Shown piece after piece: positions 17,418-27,159 of a stretch of 64,000 nt of DNA. Origin of the DNA: Actinomycetota bacterium (GTDB taxonomy: Bacteria; Actinomycetota; Acidimicrobiia; Acidimicrobiales; RAAP-2); contig JAJPJV010000011.1 of the NCBI GenBank assembly GCA_021324045.1, positions 62,001-126,000 of the forward strand, given 5' to 3'. The notes under the pieces are model-generated. The model was not told where the DNA came from. It made no database searches and saw nothing but the letters and a program-made list of their open reading frames with translations. The translations under genes were made by a program, and so were the position numbers. The first letter of the stretch is position 1. Every line of letters starts with the position of its first letter.

Positions 17418-17436
17418 CGTAATACGATGTTATCGT
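17415..17436. promoter_or_regulatory. Overlapping palindromes covering both start codons of the CLC/MarR divergon; probable MarR operator
   Basis: CATCGTA (17415-17421), a central A, then TACGATG (17423-17429) form a perfect 15-bp palindrome. A second one, ACGAT-GTT-ATCGT (17424-17436), overlaps it, so three ATCGT/ACGAT half-sites are spaced regularly. The CLC ATG (17417) and the MarR GTG (17435) both lie inside. Either the transcripts are leaderless or promoters lie within the opposite genes. Binding of the MarR protein would block both genes. Confidence 0.7.
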
Positions 17437-17881
17437 GGCAAGATTGACTCTGCCTGACGACGTCTATGCTCGCCTGCTCGCCCTGCGCACCGGGCTCCGG
17501 CAGTTCCAACGCTGGAGCGAGCGCCAAGCGCGGGCGGCGGGCTTGACGCCCGCACAGCACCAGCTGTTGCTCGCGATCCGCGGGCATCCCGATCCCCGGG
17601 GCCCCACAATCGGCGAAGTGGCCGACTACCTCTTGTTGCGCCATCACAGCGCGGTCGGCCTCGTCGACCGAGCTGACGCTGCAGGCCTCGTCGTTCGCGT
17701 CCGGGATCCCAATGACCATCGGGTCGTGCGGCTGCGCCTCACCGCTCGTGGAGCCGAGCGCCTCGAGGCGTTATCGGCCCTCCACCTCGAAGAACTCGAT
17801 CGCTTGGCGCGCAACATCCAGGCCATCGGAGAAGGCCTGGCGCCGCTGCAAGATCACCACGGGTTGCGCTCGAAGAACTGA
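17435..17881 (+). CDS. MarR-family transcriptional regulator
   Basis: The 148-residue product has the MarR winged-helix pattern: GLTPAQHQLLLAIRG, the recognition region IGEVADYLLLRHHSAVGLVDRA, and the wing VRVRDPNDHRVVRLRLTARG. Length is typical. It starts with GTG at 17435 inside a palindromic site shared with the divergent CLC gene, so autoregulation and control of the channel are likely. No cysteine suggests redox sensing; the ligand is unknown. The CaCA exchanger gene lies downstream on the same strand after a 150-base leader. Confidence 0.88.
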   Translation: MARLTLPDDVYARLLALRTGLRQFQRWSERQARAAGLTPAQHQLLLAIRGHPDPRGPTIGEVADYLLLRHHSAVGLVDRADAAGLVVRVRDPNDHRVVRLRLTARGAERLEALSALHLEELDRLARNIQAIGEGLAPLQDHHGLRSKN

Positions 17882-17930
17882 CCGGGCGTCATTGGGGCGC
17901 CGGTTCCGTATCGATCCCGGCGGACTACGA

Positions 17931-18036
17931 TTCGGAGCAGGCGTGCCGGGAAGTCTGGTCGGCGGTTCGTTTCACCGACCTCCGGAGCGCTCCATGCACC
18001 TTGGCACAGAGCCCATCAGAAGGGGTGACTGATGGG
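17931..18036 (+). promoter_or_regulatory. Structured 5' leader with a start-codon hairpin in front of the CaCA exchanger gene (possible riboswitch)
   Basis: CCCATCAG (18012-18019) pairs perfectly with CTGATGGG (18029-18036). The 9-base loop AAGGGGTGA holds the ribosome-binding site, and the ATG at 18032 lies in the 3' arm; GAG/CTC extends the stem past one bulge. Upstream, GGTCGG and CCGACC form a second hairpin (about 17960-17985), and CGGAG/CTCCG can close around it. This is the layout of a translational switch. I cannot match it to a named riboswitch class with confidence. Confidence 0.5.
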
Positions 18037-19048
18037 CCTCTCTGTCGCTTCGGCCGGGGCGATCTTCCCACTTTCGGCCATCGGCTCGTTCGGTGCAAGC
18101 CTTCTGCTCGTTCAACGCCTCGAACGGCTCGCCGGTCGGTTCGCCCTGTCGGAGACGACGCTCGGGCTGCTCGTCGCCCTCGCCGCCGACTCGCCGGAGA
18201 TCAGCACCGCCGTCACCGCCGCCATCGAGGGCAAGCAGCGCGTCGGAGCCGGAGTCGTGCTCGGTTCGAACGCGTTGATCCTAGGAGCACTGCTGGGAGT
18301 GGGCCCGATCGCTGCCCGCTGGATCAGGCTGCACCGCCGATCCGCCCTCGTCGAGGGGGCGGCAGCGAGCGCAGTCGCTGTCATCACCCTCGCGATCCTC
18401 ACGACCGGCGCCGACGCACGTATCGGATTGGCGCTGACCTTGATCGTGTTGGGGCTCTACGTGTCCGCCGCTACCGCCTCAACGACGGCCCTCCTGCGAT
18501 TCGGATTGCCTCGACGCGCCGTCGCATGGCGAGCGACAGCGATCGCCGAAGCGGCGCTCGAGCTTTCGCCGGCCATCGACACGATCGAAGGTCACTCCAG
18601 GGCTCGCACCCGCCTCGACGCGTTGATCGTCACGGGAGCGCTCGGGGCGGTGGTGGTGGCCAGCGCACTCATGGAGCGGTCGGCCGTGGTGCTCGGAACG
18701 CAGTTTCGCCTTTCGAGCCTGGTGATCGGGGCGCTCTTGCTCGCCGCCGTCACCAGCCTTCCCAACGTCGTCGGTGGGGTGTACCTCGCCGCTCGGGGCA
18801 ATGGAACGGCGTTGCTCAGCGAAGCGACGAACAGCGCCATGCTCAACGTGGTGTTCGGGCTCTTCGCCCCTGGGGCGTTCACCGGCCTGGGACCCGCCGG
18901 CAACACGACGATCCTCGCAGCATGGTATTGCGGCCTCACGGTGATCGCCCTCGTGGCCGCGTTCGCCGAACGGGGGCTCTCTCGGCGCAACGGCTTCGCC
19001 ATCGTCCTCGGCTACCTCGCGCTCGTCGTCGTAGCCGCAACTCGCTGA
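18032..19048 (+). CDS. Ca2+/cation antiporter (CaCA) family membrane protein
   Basis: The 338-residue product has about ten hydrophobic segments and the two inverted alpha repeats of sodium/calcium exchangers: LAADSPEISTAVTAAIEGK followed by GAGVVLGSNALILGALLGVG in the first half, and AVTSLPNVVGGVYLAARGN followed by SEATNSAMLNVVFGLFAP in the second. In the first repeat the usual G-T-S-x-P-E is A-D-S-P-E, and in the second the acidic residue after Pro is Asn, so ion selectivity may be altered. The start lies in a strong hairpin that would control translation. Ion and coupling are unknown. Confidence 0.8.
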   Translation: MGLSVASAGAIFPLSAIGSFGASLLLVQRLERLAGRFALSETTLGLLVALAADSPEISTAVTAAIEGKQRVGAGVVLGSNALILGALLGVGPIAARWIRLHRRSALVEGAAASAVAVITLAILTTGADARIGLALTLIVLGLYVSAATASTTALLRFGLPRRAVAWRATAIAEAALELSPAIDTIEGHSRARTRLDALIVTGALGAVVVASALMERSAVVLGTQFRLSSLVIGALLLAAVTSLPNVVGGVYLAARGNGTALLSEATNSAMLNVVFGLFAPGAFTGLGPAGNTTILAAWYCGLTVIALVAAFAERGLSRRNGFAIVLGYLALVVVAATR

Positions 19049-19191
19049 GCCAGGCCTCATGGACCAAGGGCAGTGCCGGCCCCAGGGTCGAGCGCGGAAC
19101 CTTCGACCCGTCTGCCTGGGGTCCACCACAACAGGCCTGCGCAGACTCAACGCGCGACGCCGATGATGCAGCTCCGTCCTCTGTGCGATCT

Positions 19192-19929
19192 TCAGGCATT
19201 GTGCCCTTGGCGCAGCCGTTGCAACCCGGTCCAGAGGAAGGATGCGCCGCTGCCGATTGGGTCCCGGACCCCGAGCAACTGTGCCCGGCGCAGCAGTGCA
19301 CCGAACGGTGCGTTCCAATAGCTCGGATCGCCGGGCCGCTGGGGTCCGTGTGGACTCACATAGAGGTGTGGCTCGTCGCAGAACGCGTCCCCAGGCGAGG
19401 CACCGAGCGTCACGCGCGTGCCGCCACCGGCGTCGACCTCGGTGGCGGCATCGAAATGCTCGGGCCACAACTGGATGGTCGCCGGCCGCGCCATGGGCGG
19501 AAGGTCTCCCAGCACTCGATCCAGGATCTGCCAGCTGTCGCTGTACCAGCTGGCCAGGAGTGCCGTGGACTCCGCATCGAGGGTTAGCGGTTCGTCGACC
19601 GCACCGAGCTCAGGGGTCTCGTCCCCCACCGAGAACGGCGCCGCCAGGTCAACCCCAACCGCATCAGCGAGGCGCCGCAGTGTGGACCCGGAAATCGCCA
19701 AGGCAGTGACGACATCGCTGACCTCGTGCATGAGCAGCGTTCCTGCGACCCGAAGGACCTCGGGACCCTCGCCGAACGCTGGCGTGCCGAATCCTCCCGG
19801 CGTCACGCGGAGGCCGAAGCGCCCGGTGACCTCGAAACGACGGCGGCCCAGGATATGCACTGCGATCCGGTGCAGGGTCTGGCGGGTCGGTCCGAGACGG
19901 GCACGTCGAGCCGCGTCGATCACGGTCAA
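19192..19929 (-). CDS. Conserved protein of unknown function
   Basis: The 245-residue product has no signal peptide or membrane segment. The C-terminal half contains QLWPEHFDAATEVDAG, TLGASPGDAF and EPHLYVSPHGPQRPGD followed by YWNAPFGA, a pattern I associate with uncharacterised actinobacterial proteins; the regular His/Glu/Asp spacing could be a metal or sugar-acid site but no function is known to me. It begins 28 bases after the end of the SCO/TlpA fusion gene on the same strand, so it is probably the last gene of the tetR-ccdA-SCO operon. It is convergent with the CaCA gene. Confidence 0.75.
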   Translation of the reverse strand: MTVIDAARRARLGPTRQTLHRIAVHILGRRRFEVTGRFGLRVTPGGFGTPAFGEGPEVLRVAGTLLMHEVSDVVTALAISGSTLRRLADAVGVDLAAPFSVGDETPELGAVDEPLTLDAESTALLASWYSDSWQILDRVLGDLPPMARPATIQLWPEHFDAATEVDAGGGTRVTLGASPGDAFCDEPHLYVSPHGPQRPGDPSYWNAPFGALLRRAQLLGVRDPIGSGASFLWTGLQRLRQGHNA

Positions 19930-19957
19930 CGTCGCCGTCCCACCGGATCCGACGGGC

Positions 19958-21247
19958 TCAGGGTTGGAAGGATCCGCCGCCGCCGAGCGACGGGACGATG
20001 CTGCCCAGGATGTACTTCAGCTGCTCGGTCGTCAGGGCCCCAGGGTGACGCATCAGAAGCTTGCCCCGCGGACCGACGATGACGGTGAAGGGCAGGCCGC
20101 TGATCTGATAGGTGCCGGCCACCTGCCCCGAGGCGTCGAAACCGATCGGGTACGTGACGCCCGTCGCCTTGGCGAAGCTCCGGGCGGCGCCAGCGTTGTC
20201 GGCGACGTCGATCCCCAAAAAGGCGACCTTGCTCCCGAGATCCCGATAGGCCTCTTCCACGTGAGGCATCTCCTGGCGACAGAGCGTGCAGGTGCTCGAC
20301 CAGAAGTTGAGGACGGTGTACCGACCTCGTGAGCTGGCAAGAGAGACCTTTGCCCGCGGATCCCCGAGGCTCGGGAGCACGAAGGTAGGGGCCTGGCCAA
20401 GGATAGTGACGTCCGAGCGCGAGGGCGGCTCGGTGATCGGCCCTGCGACCGGCCCGCGCTCGGCGGCGGGCAGCAGATCGGCCGCCATCTGCGCCAGGGT
20501 GTGGGCGTACAAGGTGGTGTTGGCGGCATTCACGCCGAAGCCGCCGATGGCACGCTCCTTCCCGCCGGGGTCGATGAAGTAGAGCTCAGTGCTGTGTACC
20601 ACCGTGCGGTTGGCGTAGTCCAGCTGGACATAGGCCCCGTAGTCCTTCCACACCGCTTCGAGGTGCGGCACCGAGCCAGTGGTGGAGACCCAGTTGCGCA
20701 CCCTGCCCAACCCGTGCTGGTCGGCCCAGAGCTTCACCCATTTGACCTGTGGGTAGAAGGGATTGATGTTGACGCTCAGGAACACGACATCTCTTGCCAT
20801 CGAGCCGAGGTCTCGGTCGGCCACCAAGATGTCCTGCGCGAGCAGCGTGCACACATCGGTGCAGCGGTCGTCGTTGAACGACAGCACGACGACTTTCCCG
20901 CGAAAGCCGGCAAGCGACACCCGCACGCCGTGCTGGTCGGTCAACTCGAAGTTCGGGGTCCGGTGGCTGTCGGCAGGGGCGAGAACGTTGAGGTCGAGCA
21001 GCGCAGCAGCGTAGGAGTTGATGCCGGGGGCGACGTCAGCGGTGCCCGAACCCCCGCCACCGGTGCCGATCCCACCGAAGAGCACCACCGCGAGCACGAC
21101 CGCAACCACGCAGCCGATGACGATGAAGCGGAGCTGACGCCGTCGGGTGCGGCCGCTTCCTGGCCGTGGGTCCCCGACCGGTTGGGCCGGCTCGGCTCCG
21201 TCGACCTGGGGGTCCGGCGCCACCACGGCTGCCTCACGAACCGACAT
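19958..21247 (-). CDS. Membrane-anchored fusion of a SCO1/SenC domain and a TlpA-like thiol-disulfide domain
   Basis: The 429-residue product has one membrane anchor (about residues 41-60) and two extracytoplasmic thioredoxin-fold domains. The first is SCO1-like: the copper-binding CxxxC is C129-T-D-V-C133 with the distal His217 in VVHSTELYF. The second is TlpA-like with C319-T-L-C322 in NFWSSTCTLCRQEMP. SCO1 delivers copper to cytochrome oxidase, and TlpA-type proteins reduce it or its target. The start at 21247 has a GGAGGAG site; upstream in-frame ATGs do not. It overlaps the ccdA gene by 14 bases, so CcdA-derived electrons probably feed it. Confidence 0.87.
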   Translation of the reverse strand: MSVREAAVVAPDPQVDGAEPAQPVGDPRPGSGRTRRRQLRFIVIGCVVAVVLAVVLFGGIGTGGGGSGTADVAPGINSYAAALLDLNVLAPADSHRTPNFELTDQHGVRVSLAGFRGKVVVLSFNDDRCTDVCTLLAQDILVADRDLGSMARDVVFLSVNINPFYPQVKWVKLWADQHGLGRVRNWVSTTGSVPHLEAVWKDYGAYVQLDYANRTVVHSTELYFIDPGGKERAIGGFGVNAANTTLYAHTLAQMAADLLPAAERGPVAGPITEPPSRSDVTILGQAPTFVLPSLGDPRAKVSLASSRGRYTVLNFWSSTCTLCRQEMPHVEEAYRDLGSKVAFLGIDVADNAGAARSFAKATGVTYPIGFDASGQVAGTYQISGLPFTVIVGPRGKLLMRHPGALTTEQLKYILGSIVPSLGGGGSFQP

Positions 21248-22247
21248 ACTCCTCCTCTCTCCTCCCGGCCACGCCGTCCTCGCCGAGCTGGCCCGCTGCC
21301 GAACCCCCGCCGAGAGACTGATCGAACGTGCGCACCTCAGGAATGCCCGCCGCCAGGTCGGGGCGCGGTGCCCCACGTGCAACCGCGTCGGATCGAGGCC
21401 GCGTCGCAAACGCAAGGATCAAGAAGCTCACGACCGTGACGACGCCGAAGACGATGCCGATCGGCCGCGCGGAGCCCTCGAGCCAGCTGCTCAGCGCCGA
21501 CTGGAGGTCTTCGACCACCTGTACAGGGGCCGATGTGAACCCGGGCGCGGCGAGGTCGCTCACCCAGTAAATGACGAGGTAAACCCCGACGAGGGCGAGC
21601 ACTCCGCCGGAGACCCGAGGCAGCGCACGGGTGAGCGGACGGAGCCGTCGCAGGACCGTCGCACCGGCGTGGGCGACCACCACGCTGATGGCGACCATGA
21701 AGACGCCCATCCCGAGGGCATAGGCGACGAAGGTCGCCATCCCTGCGAAGGGGCCCAGCCGGGTGAAGGACCCCGCGACCCCTGCAAGGAAGAGCGGGAG
21801 GGCGCAGCTGAGGGAGGCGACGGCATAGGCGATGCCAAAGCCCGCCATGCCGAGCGCGCCAGAGGAGCGACCGATCCGGGGCACCGGGAGCGCCAAGTGC
21901 AGCTCCCGACCGGCGAGCGCAGCGATCCCAATCGCCGTCATGGCGCCCGCCAGGGCGATCATCACCCATGGAACCCAACCAACGACCACGGTGACCCCCG
22001 ACGCGACGAGCACGCCGAGAAGGCCGAAGACCACGACGAACCCTGCGCTCAGGCTCGCCCCCGCGAGCAAGCCCCGAGCGGTGCGCGCGAGCGGCCCTTG
22101 ATCGAGCGAAGGACCGGCAAAGCTCGCAAGATATGCCGGGAGTAGGGGGAAGCCGCAGGGGTTGAGGGCGGCGACCAAGCCGAGCGTGAAGGCGTAGGCA
22201 ACGGGCCCCGGCCCTGCCCCTACGACGCCGAGCAGGGCCGCCCTCAC
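21234..22247 (-). CDS. CcdA/DsbD-type transmembrane thiol-electron carrier
   Basis: The 337-residue product has at least six transmembrane segments. The paired redox cysteines lie in AALNPCGFPLLPAYL (segment 1) and VASLSCALPLFLAG (segment 4), the arrangement of CcdA. It moves electrons from cytoplasmic thioredoxin across the membrane to extracytoplasmic thiol proteins. A C-terminal extension of about 60 residues is predicted outside the core. The start overlaps the tetR stop (ATGA) and the stop overlaps the SCO/TlpA gene, so the three are translationally coupled and CcdA is probably the reductant for the fusion protein. Confidence 0.9.
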   Translation of the reverse strand: MRAALLGVVGAGPGPVAYAFTLGLVAALNPCGFPLLPAYLASFAGPSLDQGPLARTARGLLAGASLSAGFVVVFGLLGVLVASGVTVVVGWVPWVMIALAGAMTAIGIAALAGRELHLALPVPRIGRSSGALGMAGFGIAYAVASLSCALPLFLAGVAGSFTRLGPFAGMATFVAYALGMGVFMVAISVVVAHAGATVLRRLRPLTRALPRVSGGVLALVGVYLVIYWVSDLAAPGFTSAPVQVVEDLQSALSSWLEGSARPIGIVFGVVTVVSFLILAFATRPRSDAVARGAPRPDLAAGIPEVRTFDQSLGGGSAAGQLGEDGVAGRREEEYVGS

Positions 22248-23008
22248 GGCGCCGCGCCCCCGGCAGCTTGCGCCGAGCGCCGAGGCATGCTTTGGCGGCG
22301 ACGTACGTCGCCGATCCGGGCCGCTGCCTGAGCATCGTGGAGCGCTACCGCCCGGTGCTCGATCGCCTCGATCAGGTACCGCAAGCCTTGCATGAACTGT
22401 TCCGAAGTCGTGTACCCAGCAAGCTGGCGCGCCAGCGCCTCGTCGCCCTCGTGGCTCCCCACCGTACTGTGCGCCCGCGACGCTTCGAGGGCAGCGAAGC
22501 CGATGGTGTAGGTGTGGATGGTCCCGTAGGCGCGTTTGGCTTCCTCCTCGTCACCGAGCGCCTCGTGCAGGACCCCGATCATCGCCTCCATCCGGGCGAT
22601 CGCTGCGGGGGAGACGACGGGGTGCGCGAGGTAGACGTGCAACGCTGCCGGCTGGGTGACGAGGAACCGCCGAAGCCGGTCAGCGGCCTCGGCAATCCAC
22701 GCCTGCCAGTCCTGCGCCTTGGCGCGAGGCCGCCACCTCCGGGCAAGAAGCCGATCGACCACCTCGTCGAGCAGATCGTCTTTGTTCCGAACGTGGCGGT
22801 AGAGGGACATCGGAGCCACGTTGAGCTCGGCAGCGAGGCTCCGAATGGTCATCTGCTCGTACCTACCGGCTTCGATGACCTTGAGCGCTGCTCCGATCAC
22901 CCGCTCCCGAGAGATCGTCCCCCAGGGGGTCCGTGTCCTCGATCGCCCGCTTTTCACCGCTCTCCCCCGATGGTCGGGCCTCGGGGGCTGTTGGCTTCGT
23001 GACATCAC
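22244..23008 (-). CDS. TetR-family transcriptional regulator
   Basis: The 254-residue product has an N-terminal basic tail of about 30 residues, then a TetR helix-turn-helix: ISRERVIGAALKVIEAGRYEQ and SLAAELNVAPMSLYRHVRNKDDLLDEV. The C-terminal ligand domain includes FLVTQPAALHVYLAHP and resembles the TetR_C_1 class. It is the first gene of the operon with ccdA and the SCO/TlpA fusion, so it probably controls copper or thiol maturation of an oxidase; the inducer is unknown. Alternative start two residues in. Confidence 0.9.
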   Translation of the reverse strand: MMSRSQQPPRPDHRGRAVKSGRSRTRTPWGTISRERVIGAALKVIEAGRYEQMTIRSLAAELNVAPMSLYRHVRNKDDLLDEVVDRLLARRWRPRAKAQDWQAWIAEAADRLRRFLVTQPAALHVYLAHPVVSPAAIARMEAMIGVLHEALGDEEEAKRAYGTIHTYTIGFAALEASRAHSTVGSHEGDEALARQLAGYTTSEQFMQGLRYLIEAIEHRAVALHDAQAAARIGDVRRRQSMPRRSAQAAGGAAP

Positions 23009-23595
23009 CGGATCCTCGGTCCTGCTCTGGCGTCCCCATCAGAACAGCTCCGGGAACGTCGTGCCTCGTCGAAGCCACGGGCTCGGAGATCGCTCAAGCT
23101 CCAGGTGACCTCGGAACGCAGTTGCGGCCTCGCCTCTGGGTTTCCTGCCCGCAGCCCGTTGCCTCGGGGTCCGTCGGTCGTCTGGGCTGCTCCTGCCGCG
23201 GCAATGTTACCAACGCCGTTCCGGAGGGATCGACGCTGCGCGCTCCGCTCGCAGGCTCCTGCACAAAGGTATTCATCGTGAGACCGACCTGCCTTCGAAG
23301 CCCAACCGACGCCCAATCGACAAGCCTGCCACGAAACCTCGTCCAGCCGATCGGCTGGCTGGGCATCTCCTTGCGCCCTGCACGGCGGCCTCGCCAGTTC
23401 CCCGTGACGGCAACGCCAGCACCGGTCCGGGCCGTGCAGGCTCGTCCGCTCGCCGTTGCGACGGATCCGTGATCTGCGAACCCCTCGAGCGACTTGCCTC
23501 ATCGCGACAGCACAGCGAGCGACCTCGCTTCCGTCACCTGAGCAGCTGGCCCCAGCATCGGGAGCGAGCGCCGGAGTCCGCAACCGGCCTGCAGA
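23009..23595. other. 587-base gap with no supported gene
   Basis: Open frames cross this region on both strands, but none shows a recognisable domain, a ribosome-binding site or actinobacterial residue composition (they are rich in Arg, Ser, Cys and Gly as in shadow frames). It must hold the promoter of the tetR-ccdA operon near its left end. I see no tRNA, strong hairpin or repeat. Confidence 0.5.
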
Positions 23596-24642
23596 TCACG
23601 GCTGGCGAGTCATGACCACCTTCACGGCACCGGTGTCCCCAGCCCGCTGGAAGGTGTCGTAGGCGTCGAGCATCTCCGACAAGGCGAAGTGATGGGTCAC
23701 GAAGCGCCCCGCGTCGATCTGGCGGCTCGCCACCAGACGCAAGAGCGTTGGCGTCGAGTAGGTGTCGACCAGGCCTGTGGTCACCGTCAGGTCCCGGATC
23801 CACAACTTCTCCAGGTGCAACGTGGCCGGCTTGCCGTGGACGCCGATGTTGGCCACACGCCCGCCAGGGCGCACGAGCTGCGTGCAGAGCTCGAAGCTCT
23901 CCGGGACACCGACGGCTTCGATGGCGACATCGGCGCCAAGACCTTCGGTGACCCCGCGGACGAAGGCGACCGCGTCTTCACGACCGTTGTTGACCGTCAG
24001 GTCGGCACCGAAGCGTTTCGCTGCTTCGAGGCGTGCATCGGCGAGATCGATCGCGATGACGTGGCTCGGTGCGTACATCTTGGCCCCGGTGATCGCCGAC
24101 AGCCCGATCGGTCCGGAGCCGACCACGGCGACGGTGTCGCCGGGGGTGACGTGCCCGTTCAAGACGCCGACCTCGTAGCCGGTGGGCAAGATGTCGGCCA
24201 ACATCAGGAGCTCTTCGTCGCTGACCCCCTCTGGAAGGCGATACGTCGAGGTATCGGCAAAGGGAACGCGTACATACTCGGCCTGCGTCCCGTCGATCAT
24301 GTATCCGAGGATCCACCCGCCTCCGCCGAGACATTGTCCGTAGCGGCCCTCACGGCAGAAGCGGCATCGCCCACACGAACTGATGCACGACACGAGCACC
24401 CGATCACCGGGGTGAAGGGTCTTGACCGCTGCTCCGACCTCCTCGACGGTCCCGACTGCCTCGTGCCCGAGGATGCGCCCGGGAGCGACCTCAGGGGTGT
24501 CGCCCTTCAAGATGTGCAGATCGGTCCCGCAGATCGTGGTGCTGTCCACGCGCACGATCGCATCGGTGTCGTCGCGCAGCGTTGGTCTAGGGACCTCTTC
24601 CCAGGATTTCGAACCAGGGCCGTGGTAAACGAGTGCTTTCAT
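23596..24642 (-). CDS. Zinc-dependent medium-chain alcohol/threonine dehydrogenase
   Basis: The 348-residue product is a full-length medium-chain dehydrogenase. The catalytic zinc ligands are Cys in TTICGTDLHIL and His/Glu in LGHEAVG; the structural zinc lobe is CGRCRFCREGRYGQC; the NAD(P) fold has VVGSGPIGLSAI. It oxidises an alcohol or reduces an aldehyde; the Gly-Gly-Trp-Ile loop after the zinc lobe (GGGGWILGYMIDG) is typical of a subgroup annotated as zinc-dependent alcohol dehydrogenase with unsettled substrate. It stands alone, with 250 unassigned bases upstream before the STAS gene. Confidence 0.9.
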   Translation of the reverse strand: MKALVYHGPGSKSWEEVPRPTLRDDTDAIVRVDSTTICGTDLHILKGDTPEVAPGRILGHEAVGTVEEVGAAVKTLHPGDRVLVSCISSCGRCRFCREGRYGQCLGGGGWILGYMIDGTQAEYVRVPFADTSTYRLPEGVSDEELLMLADILPTGYEVGVLNGHVTPGDTVAVVGSGPIGLSAITGAKMYAPSHVIAIDLADARLEAAKRFGADLTVNNGREDAVAFVRGVTEGLGADVAIEAVGVPESFELCTQLVRPGGRVANIGVHGKPATLHLEKLWIRDLTVTTGLVDTYSTPTLLRLVASRQIDAGRFVTHHFALSEMLDAYDTFQRAGDTGAVKVVMTRQP

Positions 24643-24892
24643 CGCGATCTCCTTTCAAGGTCTGTCTGCAACGACCTTCTCCTCGATCCTGCGCGATCGG
24701 ACCGGAGCGCAACAGGGTCCAAGGTCACGACCTGAGTGGTCACGCACCGACAGAAGGTGACGATGCCTTGGTGCGCACCACACGACGTCCACACTTGCCG
24801 GCCGAGAAGGTCGGTACGGCAACGAGGACGATGCTGCCGACCTCTTCGTCCTTCGCCGGTCAGTTCCCCGCGCGCAGCGCGCAGGACGCGGA

Positions 24893-25261
24893 TCAGGCGA
24901 CGTGCCTCGGGGATCGATGCTCGTCGCCTCGGTCGCCAAGCTGGCGAACCGAGCGTGCCTTGGAGGCCCCGCGTCGCCTGTCGGGTTTGGGATGGCCCAG
25001 TTCGTCTTCCCAGCCCGCGAGGCTGATGACCTTACAGAGGAATCTCGACGGATGCCGCAACACGACGGGACCGCGTTCGATGGAAGCCTTGACGAGCACG
25101 CGCAACGGTGCGATCCCGATGAACTCGAGCTCAGAACAGTTCACCACGATCGGCCCTTCGTGCGAGCGGAGCGCGGCCTGCAGACTGTCCACGTTGGCGA
25201 CGTCGAACTCGCCGACCAACCGGATGGCGCCTGGCCCTTCTTCGATCACCTTGCCGAGCAA
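24893..25261 (-). CDS. STAS-domain protein (anti-sigma-factor antagonist-like) lacking the phospho-acceptor serine
   Basis: The 122-residue product has a STAS fold: AIRLVGEFDVANVDSLQAAL, IVVNCSELEFIGIAPLRVLVKA, then a C-terminal tail of about 35 basic residues. In classic anti-anti-sigma factors the loop is F-I-D-S-S/A-G with a phosphorylated Ser; here it is F-I-G-I-A-P, so phosphorylation control is not possible at that site. It may be a constitutive binder or a divergent STAS module. The ribosome-binding context is weak and no kinase or sigma-factor gene is adjacent. Confidence 0.65.
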   Translation of the reverse strand: MLGKVIEEGPGAIRLVGEFDVANVDSLQAALRSHEGPIVVNCSELEFIGIAPLRVLVKASIERGPVVLRHPSRFLCKVISLAGWEDELGHPKPDRRRGASKARSVRQLGDRGDEHRSPRHVA

Positions 25262-25517
25262 GGCTCAACCTCCTCCGCCCCGCAGCAGAGCTGGCTCCTG
25301 CAACCAAACGCCCGACGAAGCTCTGCACCCTTTATAGGTCGACTCCCAGGGGTGATCAAGGGCGGCCCTCGCCGCTTCCCAGGACGAACGGCGCGACCCA
25401 TGGCGCACCCCTCGGCACAGGGCGGAACCGATGATGGCCTTCGCATTGCCACCGGGACCTGCCGTGGTTGCCTGCGTTCCCCTCGCTGCCGCGTGGCCCG
25501 ATAAGGTGTGGCGCACA

Positions 25518-27104
<1,587 letters not shown>

Positions 27105-27159
27105 AGGATCGACCCCCTGTATCGAAGGACCAATGCAATGGTTGGAAAAGGTGGCTCCC

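Noticed and set aside
23005-23583. Minus-strand frame of 192 codons in the gap upstream of tetR
   Set aside because: No domain, no ribosome-binding site, Arg/Ser/Cys/Gly-rich composition as in shadow frames.
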